Shown here one piece after another: positions 15,596 through 22,332 of a stretch of DNA of 34,332 nucleotides; the stretch's first letter is position 1; the number at the start of each line of letters is the position of its first letter. Location of the stretch: assembly GCA_016933675.1 (NCBI GenBank), contig JAFGAM010000020.1, positions 1 through 34,332 on the forward strand. Direction: 5' to 3'. The notes under the pieces were generated by a model, which ran no database searches, was not told the origin of the DNA, and saw only the letters and a list, made by a program, of their open reading frames with translations. A program made the translations under genes and the position numbers. This DNA is from Candidatus Anaeroferrophillacea bacterium (GTDB lineage: Bacteria; Desulfobacterota; Anaeroferrophillalia; Anaeroferrophillales; Anaeroferrophillaceae).

Positions 15596-17200
15596 TTATC
15601 TCCTTCCCCGCCGGCGGGCGGCATACCAGCGGCCGCCGCCATGGATCAGCACCCCGATGACGGTGGCCAGCACCACCAGCCAGCCGATACGGTCCACCAG
15701 CGGCGAGCGGTCACGCCCCGGCAGGTAGAAACCGGTGAGCTGCGCCAGGCGTCCTTCCTTCGCGTGGCAGGCATCACAGTCAAGAGCATCCTGCGCCGGC
15801 GCCACCATGTGGGTGATGGGCCAGTACATGGCGGTGTCGACAAAACCGATGCGGCCGCTGAATTTCTCCTCGGCCTCGGCCATGCCGACCTCCACCGCCC
15901 TCTGCCAGTCGTATCCTCCCCAGAAGGCGCCGCTGCCTTTGGGCCCGAAGAGTTTCGGAATCACCAGTTGGTTGTCGCCGGCATCGTAGACCTGGCGGCC
16001 GGTATAATATTTGAATGGAAAGATCCGCGCACTGCCGTCGCCGTATGCCCCCCCCGGCCGGTTGAGTTCCACCACGGTCGCGGGATCGATGGTATCGGCA
16101 AGATCGACGTAGCTCATGCGGCCGTCATACCAGGCATAGACCGGCGCGACATGCTCCTCCCAGGCCATGCCGCCCTTCATGGTATGGTAGGTAACCATGC
16201 CGCGCTCGTCCTTCTCGACGATCATCTTGCCGTCGGCGGCGAAGCGACCGGCGGTGGACCAGTCCCACCACATCTTGGTGGGCACCCCGCCGCGGGCGAA
16301 GTGCGGAATGTGACAGGTCTGGCAGGCCACGGTGTCGGCATGGTCGTTGAGCTTGGCGGTTTTGCGGTGCGGCCGCGTCCCGTGGCAGGACTCGCAGGCG
16401 AGCCGATTGCCGTCGTCCTTCGGCAACGCCAGTTCACGTTTAGCCGGCGCCGGCTCGGTGTAGTAGCGCCCGGAGATGCGGTGGTTGACGGTGGTATGAC
16501 AGGCGGTGCAGCTCATGTCGGCGCCGTCCACCGCCATGTGGATATCCAGTTTCTTGTCCGGCCGCAGCAGCGATGAATCCAGATCACCGTGCTTCACCCC
16601 GTCGGCGCCGCCGCCGTAGAAATGGCAGACGCCGCAATTGCGGCGCGTGGGCAGCCCAACTGCCTGCGCCGCCTTGTTGAGATCGACCGGGGCAAAGATA
16701 TCACCGCCGAATTTTTTCTCCTCGTAGGCCGGGTGGCCGCAGTCGGTCGGAAACTTGCGATATTCCCCCGACCGGTCGTGACAGACCAGGCAGTCGACGT
16801 TCTCCGCGGCGGTAAAGTCGAAGGATTCATCCTTCCAGCCGTAGCCCGCGTGGCAGCTGGTGCACCTGCACCAGTTCGTGCGCGGGGTGATTCAGAAGCT
16901 GTTGAGGATGTGGGCCTTGCCGATCGCCCCCTCGCCCTCCGGCTTCTTCCCCCAGGTCCAGTGAATCGATCCCTGCACCTGGGCGGCGGCCTCGGTATGG
17001 CAGGAAAGGCAGACCCGGGTGGCGTCCGGCCCCCGTTGCATCGGTTCTTTCAACTGGTTGAATTTCTTGTGGTCGGCGGTGGCCCGGCGCACCAGGACGC
17101 CGTCATCACCGGCGGCGCGGGCCGCCGGCGGCCGGTCCGCCATGCCGGATACGGTCGCAAAGACCGCGATCAATGCCGGCAGCAACCATGTTCGCTTCAT
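15596..17200 (-). CDS. Octaheme c-type cytochrome (OTR/tetrathionate reductase family), candidate selenoprotein with in-frame UGA at codon 103
   Basis: Periplasmic multihaem reductase. Reading through one TGA (16892-16894) gives 534 residues in a single frame with exactly eight CxxCH motifs, at about 64, 113, 137, 189, 231, 269, 293 and 475. A Sec-type signal peptide (1-30, ARA-A) starts the protein and a helix (~505-520) followed by an Arg-rich tail anchors it. HFYGGGADGVKHGD contains the Asp-x-x-Lys pair (200/203) where Lys should ligate the active-site haem. Codon 103 sits in Asn-Ser-Phe-UGA-Ile just before haem motif 2. As I recall, family members have Cys there (Asn61/Cys64 of Shewanella OTR), so UGA may encode selenocysteine. 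A SECIS-like hairpin follows. GGAGG precedes the ATG, which lies 1 nt past the arsR stop. Alternative: point-nonsense pseudogene. Confidence 0.85.
16845..16886 (-). promoter_or_regulatory. Candidate bacterial SECIS element inside the octaheme cytochrome gene
   Basis: On the minus strand CCCGCG (16886-16881) pairs with CGCGGG (16850-16845). After a symmetric 6x6-nt internal loop, CUGGUGC pairs with GCACCAG over 7 bp around an AGGU apical loop (16867-16864). The first loop G is 25 nt after the UGA, within the 16-37 nt range I recall for bacterial SECIS searches, and G is among the first two loop bases. The tip GGUGCAGGUGCACC closely resembles the E. coli fdhF tip GGUUGCAGGUCUGCACC. The bulged U of fdhF is absent, a caveat for SelB binding. 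Confidence 0.65.
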
Positions 17201-17201
17201 G

Positions 17202-17630
17202 TCACATCCCTCCCCGTTTGCGCAGTTCTTCGAGCAACCCTTCCCTGACCGACCGGATGCCGAACAGGAATTTGGGGTTCGCGATTCGATAATACATGGT
17301 GCGGCCCTCCCGCCGGTTGGTCACCGCCGCCAGATCACGCATCACCCGCAGGTGCTGGGAAATGTTGGCCACCGGAACATCCAGTGCCTCGGCCAGCTCG
17401 GTCACGGTCTTCTCCTCCTCTCCCAGCGCGTCCATGATCTTCAGCCGCACGGCGGAGGAAAAAATGGTGCAGAAGCTGGCATGGAGCTGAAATACATCGA
17501 TCTCCACGACCGGCGCCACAGCAGCCTCACTGACCGGCTTGACGGCCGGCGCCGCAGTAACTTTCCCGACCGACTTGACGGCCGGCGCCGCGGCGGCACT
17601 TTCGGCCCGGCGTTCCCCTAATGAAATCAA
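17202..17630 (-). CDS. ArsR-family winged-helix regulator with repetitive N-terminal extension
   Basis: A 142-residue protein. Residues ~45-140 are an ArsR/SmtB winged helix-turn-helix (recognition region VPVANISQHLRVMRDLAAV, beta-wing RREGRTMYYRI). The metal-site motif ELCVCD is absent, and the only cysteine is Cys54, so classic As/Zn sensing is unlikely. Redox, sulfur or another ligand is possible. Residues 14-37 are two copies of a 12-residue Ala-Ala-Pro-Ala-Val-Lys unit, an unusual extension for this family. The start is TTG, supported by GAGG 6 nt upstream. The gene lies 1 nt upstream of the octaheme cytochrome ATG, downstream of its own probable operator. Confidence 0.85.
   Translation of the reverse strand: MISLGERRAESAAAAPAVKSVGKVTAAPAVKPVSEAAVAPVVEIDVFQLHASFCTIFSSAVRLKIMDALGEEEKTVTELAEALDVPVANISQHLRVMRDLAAVTNRREGRTMYYRIANPKFLFGIRSVREGLLEELRKRGGM
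17532..17603. repeat. 36-bp imperfect tandem duplication in the arsR-type gene
   Basis: 17532-17567 and 17568-17603 share the core GACCGRCTTGACGGCCGGCG and nearby bases, differing mainly at the unit ends. It encodes the duplicated 12-residue unit of the regulator's N-terminal extension. Confidence 0.85.
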
Positions 17631-17644
17631 TCCGCACCTCGATC

Positions 17645-17661
17645 TGTATCTTTAAGATACA
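17645..17661. promoter_or_regulatory. Palindromic operator in front of the arsR-octaheme cytochrome operon
   Basis: TGTATCTT-T-AAGATACA is a perfect 8-bp inverted repeat around one base, in an AT-rich pocket. It lies 15 bp upstream of the TTG start and just downstream of the -10 box. Size and symmetry fit an ArsR-type dimer acting as a roadblock repressor. Binding is inferred. Confidence 0.7.
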
Positions 17662-17665
17662 ATAG

Positions 17666-17695
17666 TGTATACCAGAAAAACATGTGACTTTGTAA
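17666..17695 (-). promoter_or_regulatory. Candidate promoter of the arsR-octaheme cytochrome operon
   Basis: Minus strand: TTACAA (17695-17690), 18-nt spacer, TATACA (17671-17666). The -10 is good, the -35 weak. The operator palindrome occupies the predicted transcription start. Confidence 0.5.
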
Positions 17696-18005
17696 CCACT
17701 CCATCTTCCTCACGCCAAACATACCCTCCTCGTAGCGACCCCATCCTCCTCGTCGCGCCACAATCTGAATGATTTCGCCAAAAGCATCCGGTGACCCGGT
17801 AGTGTCCGGGATGGTTTATACCGGGCCATCATCAGCGGGCCGGCCGGGGAACCGCCGCGGATCGAGAGGGACGATTCGCGTCTCGCCCCGGCGGTGCCTC
17901 CCTTTACGACCCATGTAGCCGGTGCTTGCGGTTCCGTCATATTTGCGCGATTCACTGCATAGTTGTTGCATAGTTGTTGGAATATGAAAATATAAATAAC
18001 AAAAA

Positions 18006-18039
18006 CGCCCCCGAACGTCAAGCATGATGTTCGGGGGCG
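18006..18039 (-). terminator. Terminator of the oadGB operon
   Basis: CGCCCCCGAAC (18006-18016) and GTTCGGGGGCG (18029-18039) form a perfect 11-bp stem with a 12-nt loop. On the minus strand the stem is followed by TTTTTGTTATTTATA. It lies about 115 nt after the oadB stop. Confidence 0.88.
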
Positions 18040-18152
18040 AAAAAATAGATTTTTGCCCACCGCGAATGTGGCTGCCGCACCGGCGGCCGGGACCGGCAAG
18101 ACCGATTGCCGGTCATCACCGCCCGGCTTTGCGGCGGCGGCCGGCGGAACCG

Positions 18153-19268
18153 CTACTGCACCATGGTCAGAAACAGGCCGGCGGCCACCACGGTACCGAT
18201 GACGCCGGCGACGTTGGGCCCCATGGCATGCATGAGCAGGAAGTTGCGCGGGTCCTCCTGGGCGCCGACCGTCTGCACCACCCTGGCGGACATGGGCACC
18301 GCCGACACCCCGGCGGCGCCGATGAGCGGATTGATTTTATGTTTCGAGAAGAGGTTCATGAGCTTGGCCAGCATGATCCCGCCGATGGTACTGAAGGAGA
18401 AGGCGACGAGCCCCATGACGAAAACCAGCAGCGCCTTGGGCTGGAGAAAGTTCTCGGCACTCATGGTACCGCCGACGGCGAGCCCGAGGAAGATGGTGAT
18501 GATGTTCATCAGCTCGTTCTGGGCGGTGCCGGACAGCCGCTCGACCACGCCGGACTCGCGGAACAGGTTGCCGAGCATGAACATCGCCATCAGTGCCGCC
18601 GACGCCGGCACGAACAGACAGATGAGCAGACAGGTGACCAGCGGAAAGATGATCTTCTCCTTCTTGCTCACCGGTTTGAGCTGCTTCATGCGGATGAGGC
18701 GCTCCTTCTTCGTCGTGCACAGCCGCATGATGGGCGGCTGAATGATGGGTACCATGGCCATGTAGGAATAGGCCGCCACCGCCGTGGCGCCGAGGAGGTG
18801 GGGTGCCAGAGCGACGGTGGTGAAGATCGTCGTCGGGCCGTCGGCGCCGCCGATAATGCCGATGGAACAGGCCTCAGGGACGGTGAAGCCCAGCAGCAGC
18901 GCCCCGAAAAAGGCCATGTACACCCCGAACTGGGCCGCGGCACCCAGCAGCAGGGTCTTGGGATTGGCGATCAGGGGACCGAAGTCGGTCATCGCCCCGA
19001 GACCGAGGAAGATCAGCGGCGGAATCATCTCCCATTCCAGACCGTAGTGGTAGAACACCGCGAGGATCTGATGACCTTCCATCAGGTTGGTCAGCGGCAG
19101 ATTGACGACGAAGATGCCGAAACCGATGGGCAGCAGCAGCAGCGGTTCGTACTTGCGATGCACCGCCAGGTAGATAAGCGTGAAGGAGACCAGCCACATG
19201 AGCATGTGGCCCACCGTCAGGTGGTAGATCCCCATGGAAAAAAGCATTTTATGAACCAAAGAGTCCAT
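18153..19268 (-). CDS. oadB: Sodium-pumping decarboxylase beta subunit (OadB/GcdB/MmdB family)
   Basis: Membrane subunit that couples decarboxylation of a carboxybiotin-bound substrate to Na+ export. The ~371-residue protein is highly hydrophobic with many helices and contains the diagnostic re-entrant motif [13 protein letters not shown], whose Asp is essential for Na+ transport in the family, and a C-terminal Gly/Ala-rich repeat region ([16 protein letters not shown]). I chose the ATG at 19268, with GAGG 6 nt upstream, rather than the GTG four codons earlier. No alpha (carboxyltransferase) or biotin subunit is present in the window, so the substrate (oxaloacetate, methylmalonyl-CoA or glutaconyl-CoA) cannot be named. 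Confidence 0.93.
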   Translation of the reverse strand: MDSLVHKMLFSMGIYHLTVGHMLMWLVSFTLIYLAVHRKYEPLLLLPIGFGIFVVNLPLTNLMEGHQILAVFYHYGLEWEMIPPLIFLGLGAMTDFGPLIANPKTLLLGAAAQFGVYMAFFGALLLGFTVPEACSIGIIGGADGPTTIFTTVALAPHLLGATAVAAYSYMAMVPIIQPPIMRLCTTKKERLIRMKQLKPVSKKEKIIFPLVTCLLICLFVPASAALMAMFMLGNLFRESGVVERLSGTAQNELMNIITIFLGLAVGGTMSAENFLQPKALLVFVMGLVAFSFSTIGGIMLAKLMNLFSKHKINPLIGAAGVSAVPMSARVVQTVGAQEDPRNFLLMHAMGPNVAGVIGTVVAAGLFLTMVQ

Positions 19269-19382
19269 CCCGTACCTCACTGAGAAAAATGTTTAGCAAC
19301 TCCCTACCCCGGCAGTCCCGCGGGCACCGCCGGCGGCTCCGGTTTCGTCGGTGGCCCCCACGCCCACATCGGGCCTCCCCCC

Positions 19383-19526
19383 TCAACCCTGTTTTGCCGC
19401 CGGGCGGTTCAACCGCGCCAGTATCCGGCTCACCCCGGCAAGGGAGACCACCAACAGCCCCAGCAGGGCAAAGACACTGCCGAATCCGACCATGAAGATC
19501 TGTATCGCCGTCGACCACGTCCCCAT
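19383..19526 (-). CDS. oadG: Probable decarboxylase gamma subunit (OadG-like), minimal form
   Basis: A 47-residue protein with one membrane helix (about residues 8-32, FMVGFGSVFALLGLLVVSLAG) followed by a basic cytoplasmic end, matching the N-terminal anchor of OadG. AAAGGAG lies 7 nt before the ATG. The frame stays open much further upstream, but that part lacks hydrophobic or family features. It is shorter than typical OadG and lacks the Pro-rich linker and metal-binding C-terminus. It lies upstream of oadB with a 114-bp gap. Identification relies on context plus the single-helix pattern. Confidence 0.75.
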   Translation of the reverse strand: MGTWSTAIQIFMVGFGSVFALLGLLVVSLAGVSRILARLNRPAAKQG

Positions 19527-19644
19527 CCGCAACTCCTTTCGCTTCGCGACCAAAGTCTGGTGCCGGATCCAGCTCATCGAGTGCCCCCCCCGGCACCATG
19601 GCCCACCATGGGCATGAGCGTGGCTCACGGCCGTAATCGTTACC

Positions 19645-19660
19645 TGCAATAGATGTGCCA
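19645..19660 (-). promoter_or_regulatory. Sigma-54 (-24/-12) promoter of oadGB
   Basis: Minus strand reads TGGCACATCTATTGCA: TGGCAC, five bases, TTGCA, with the invariant GG and GC exactly 10 nt apart, a full match to the RpoN consensus. Transcription would start about 105 nt before oadG. An activator of the NtrC/EBP type would be required. Confidence 0.8.
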
Positions 19661-19877
19661 GCGTCAATGCCAATCGCGCCGCCGCAGTCAACCGCCATCG
19701 CCCGCGGCACCGAAAAATAAAAACCGTTTTAATCCCCGCCACCGGCACCGCCGAGGGAAAGAAAACGGTAGCGGGAACACCGGCCGATGCCTCACCGGGA
19801 TAGGGTATCAATCGCATTTTCAGGTAATTTTTGCAATAGGGTGGTCAAAACTTAACCGGGGAAGACCGCCGGCGCAC

Positions 19878-19907
19878 TTGACAGATGTGACGAAGTGTGG
19901 TTTGTAT
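19878..19907 (+). promoter_or_regulatory. Candidate promoter of the ABC importer operon
   Basis: A perfect TTGACA (19878-19883) is followed after 17-18 nt by a poor -10 (TTTGTA/TTGTAT). It would give a leader of roughly 230 nt before the binding-protein gene. Confidence 0.35.
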
Positions 19908-20013
19908 CCCGGGTTCTCCCCACGGGTCGAATGTGACGCAGCGAAGCGCACCCCGGACACTCCGCGGGAGGATTACCGATACGACAACGGCCTGATTGAT
20001 GTCCGGGCTGCCG

Positions 20014-20128
20014 GCGGCTCCTGCCGCAAGCGCCCTGAACCATGCCGGCCGAAAACCGGAACCCGGCGATAGACACCGGAGCCACGAAGGTTCGCCCGAG
20101 TACACCGCGGCAATCTCGTGGTTTTTTT
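20014..20128 (+). promoter_or_regulatory. Structured leader with terminator-like end before the ABC importer
   Basis: Hairpins visible include GCGGC-TCCT-GCCGC (20014-20027) and GCCGG/CCGGC (20044-20067). Finally CCACGA (20082-20087) pairs with TCGTGG (20116-20121), directly followed by seven T residues (20122-20128), only 16 nt before the ATG. A stem followed by a T run in a leader suggests attenuation or a riboswitch, but the last stem is short (6 bp) with a long loop and I cannot assign a class. Confidence 0.35.
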
Positions 20129-20144
20129 ATTGCTGTCTGACCCC

Positions 20145-21242
20145 ATGAAACGAATGGTTTGCCATATGTTGCTGCTTCTGGCACTGGCGGCGCCCGCCGC
20201 CGCCGGGGAGCGCACCATCACCGACCTCAGCGGCCGGCAGGTATCCCTGCCGGCGCGAATCCACCGTCTTGTCGCCGTTGGTCCGGGCGCCCTGCGGCTG
20301 GTGATGTATCTCGGCGCCGCCGACCGCGTGGCCGGCATCGAACGGCTGGAACGGGACCTTGACCCGCGGCAGAGCGGCTTCCGCCCGTATGTCCACGCCT
20401 TCCCCCCCGGCTTCGCCAAACTGCCGGTAATCGGCGCCGGCGGCGCCGGCCGGCTGCCGAACCCCGAGATGGTGGCCACCTGCGGCGCCGCGCTGGTGGT
20501 CGCCGTGGGCATCGACGCCCCGGCGGCCGACCTGCTGCAGGCCCAGAGCGGGGTACCGGTGGTCGTCCTCTCCTACGGCGACCTGGGCGTCCTGCGCGAA
20601 GCGGTATTCTCCTCACTCGAACTTCTGGGAACCATCCTCGACCGCCGGGAACGGGCGGCCGAACTTACCGCCGGCATCCGCCGGCAGATGGACGACATCC
20701 GCCACCGCACCGTCGACATCCCCCTTAAACGACGACCGACGGTCTATTTCGCCGGCATCGGCTACCGCGGCAGCCAGGGGATAACCAGTACCGAGGCCGG
20801 CTACCTGCCGGGCCGGCTGGCGAACGCCGCCAATGTCGCCGACCGGGCGGAAGAGACGGGGCACCGGTTCATCAACCCGGAGCAGTTGCTGCTATGGAAC
20901 CCCGGGGTCATCTTCCTCGATCTCTTCGGCCTGCCGAACATCACCCGCGACGCGGCCCGCAACCCCGCCTTCTACGCCGCCCTCGCGGCGGTACGACAGC
21001 AGCGCACCTACGCCCTGATGCCGCACAACTCCTACAACACCAACGTCGAGGTCGCGCTGCTCAACGCCTGGTACATCGGCACCATCCTCTACCCGGAGCG
21101 CTTCGCCGACATCGATTTTTCCCGCTGCCGGGAGGCGATCTACCACCTCTTCCTCGGCATCGGCATACCCGAACAGCCGCCGGCATACACCCCGGTACCC
21201 CTGGTGCCGGCGGTACCGGCGGCGGATCGGGAAAGGGGCTGA
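20145..21242 (+). CDS. ABC transporter substrate-binding protein, metal-chelate type (FecB/BtuF/MolA-like)
   Basis: Periplasmic binding protein of 365 residues. The signal peptide is residues 1-21 (MKR, hydrophobic run, AAAG). The N-terminal lobe begins TITDLSGRQVSLPARIHRLVAVGPGALRLVM-type, the usual opening of class III (helical-backbone) binding proteins for iron-siderophore, haem, cobalamin or, in MolA-like members, molybdate/tungstate. No lipobox Cys is present, so it is soluble. The ATG at 20145 is chosen because it gives a proper signal peptide; no strong Shine-Dalgarno is visible. The permease gene begins 4 nt after its stop. The ligand cannot be decided from sequence alone. Confidence 0.85.
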   Translation: MKRMVCHMLLLLALAAPAAAGERTITDLSGRQVSLPARIHRLVAVGPGALRLVMYLGAADRVAGIERLERDLDPRQSGFRPYVHAFPPGFAKLPVIGAGGAGRLPNPEMVATCGAALVVAVGIDAPAADLLQAQSGVPVVVLSYGDLGVLREAVFSSLELLGTILDRRERAAELTAGIRRQMDDIRHRTVDIPLKRRPTVYFAGIGYRGSQGITSTEAGYLPGRLANAANVADRAEETGHRFINPEQLLLWNPGVIFLDLFGLPNITRDAARNPAFYAALAAVRQQRTYALMPHNSYNTNVEVALLNAWYIGTILYPERFADIDFSRCREAIYHLFLGIGIPEQPPAYTPVPLVPAVPAADRERG

Positions 21243-21246
21243 CGAA

Positions 21247-22332
21247 ATGTCCTGCACTCCACCGCGACCCGCGGACCTCGAGATCCGCTACCGTGAACAC
21301 CGGCGTCGCAATCTCGCCCTGATCCTGCTGACGCTGGTCGGCGCCGGGGGTGTTTTCGTCCTTTCCCTGCACTGCGGCAGTTTCCCGTTGCCGTTTTCCG
21401 CCCTCGTCGACGCCCTGCTGCAGCGCGGCGGCGATACCACCGCAGCCCATGTACTGCACCACATCCGCCTGCCGCGCACCTGCGCCGGCCTGCTGGCGGG
21501 CGCCGGGCTCGGCCTCGCCGGGGCGGTGATGCAGACGGTACTGCGCAACCCCCTGGCCTCCCCTTTCACCCTCGGGGTCTCCCAGGGGGCGGCCTGCGGC
21601 GCCGCCTTCGCCATCATCGTCCTGGGCGCCGGCAGTCTGCAATCCGCCGATGCGGGGCCGGCGGTACTGCTGTCGCCGTCACTGGTGGTGGGCACCGCCT
21701 TCCTCGGCGCCGTGGTGACGGTTGTCGTTCTCGTCCTGCTGGGCGCCGTCCGGGGACTGAATCCCGAATCACTGGTCCTCGCCGGCGTCGCCCTGAGCGC
21801 ATTCTTCGGTGCCGCCACCATGCTGCTGCAATATTTCGCCAGCGACACCCAGGTGGCCGCATCGGTGTTCTGGACCTTCGGCGACCTCGGCAAGGCCCGC
21901 TGGCCCGACATCGCCCTGATGGCCGCGGTCACCGGCACCGCGTTCCTGTTCTTCCACCTCCACCGCTGGGACTACAACGCCCTGCTGTGGGGCGACGACA
22001 CCGCCAGAAGCCTCGGCGTCGCGGCCGGCCGGCTGCGGTTTCTCAGCCTCGTCGCCGCCTCCCTGGTGTGCGCCGTAACCATTGCCTTCCTCGGCATCAT
22101 CGGCTTCGTCGGCCTCCTCGCCCCCCATCTCATGCGGCTGCTGGTGGGCCAGGATTACCGCTATCTGCTGCCCGGCGCCGCCCTCGCCGGCGGCGCGCTG
22201 CTGGTGGGTGCCGACATCCTCGCCCGCCTGCTGCTGGCGCCGGTGATCCTGCCGGTGGGCATCCTCACCTCATTCGCCGGGGTGCCGATGTTCCTCTATC
22301 TGCTCATCAGTCGCCCGGGGGGAAGCCGATGA
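21247..22332 (+). CDS. ABC transporter permease, FecCD/BtuC family
   Basis: A 361-residue integral membrane protein with about ten helices typical of the FecCD family. Motifs include RLPRTCAGLLAGAGLGLAGA, NPLASPFTLGVSQGAACGA and, near the C-terminus, GIIGFVGLLAPHLMRLLVG, the region that contacts the ATPase. It forms a homodimeric channel for the ligand delivered by the upstream binding protein. Its stop overlaps the start of the ATPase gene (ATGA), indicating strict co-translation. Confidence 0.93.
   Translation: MSCTPPRPADLEIRYREHRRRNLALILLTLVGAGGVFVLSLHCGSFPLPFSALVDALLQRGGDTTAAHVLHHIRLPRTCAGLLAGAGLGLAGAVMQTVLRNPLASPFTLGVSQGAACGAAFAIIVLGAGSLQSADAGPAVLLSPSLVVGTAFLGAVVTVVVLVLLGAVRGLNPESLVLAGVALSAFFGAATMLLQYFASDTQVAASVFWTFGDLGKARWPDIALMAAVTGTAFLFFHLHRWDYNALLWGDDTARSLGVAAGRLRFLSLVAASLVCAVTIAFLGIIGFVGLLAPHLMRLLVGQDYRYLLPGAALAGGALLVGADILARLLLAPVILPVGILTSFAGVPMFLYLLISRPGGSR

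Larger units (their letters stand above)
17631..18152. other. Intergenic region between arsR-type gene and oadB
   Basis: About 520 bp without a supportable gene. It holds the operator and promoter at 17645-17695, an 11-bp direct repeat (GCATAGTTGTT at 17957-17967 and 17968-17978), an AT-rich stretch at 17978-18005 and the oadB terminator at 18006-18039. Short frames here lack ribosome binding sites and recognisable content. Confidence 0.75.
19527..20144. other. Divergent intergenic region between oadG and the ABC importer
   Basis: About 620 bp with no convincing gene. It contains the sigma-54 promoter of oadGB (19645-19660) and, on the plus strand, a candidate promoter (19878-19907) and a structured leader for the ABC genes (20014-20128). 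I searched by eye for the B12-box and other cobalamin riboswitch core motifs and did not find them. Confidence 0.75.

Noticed and set aside
15596-16894. Octaheme cytochrome as a simple pseudogene split into a one-haem and a seven-haem fragment
   Set aside because: Not fully excluded. But there is exactly one lesion, of the UGA type, at what should be the catalytic Cys codon, followed by a SECIS-like hairpin, with all other motifs and operon signals intact. Selenocysteine explains more of the evidence.
17710-18099. Possible small minus-strand gene between oadB and the arsR-type gene
   Set aside because: The frame runs across a terminator hairpin and AT-rich direct repeats, has no ribosome binding site and no recognisable sequence.
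19890-20144. Cobalamin riboswitch upstream of the ABC importer
   Set aside because: Neither the B12 box nor the other core motifs could be recognised, so only an unclassified structured leader is reported.
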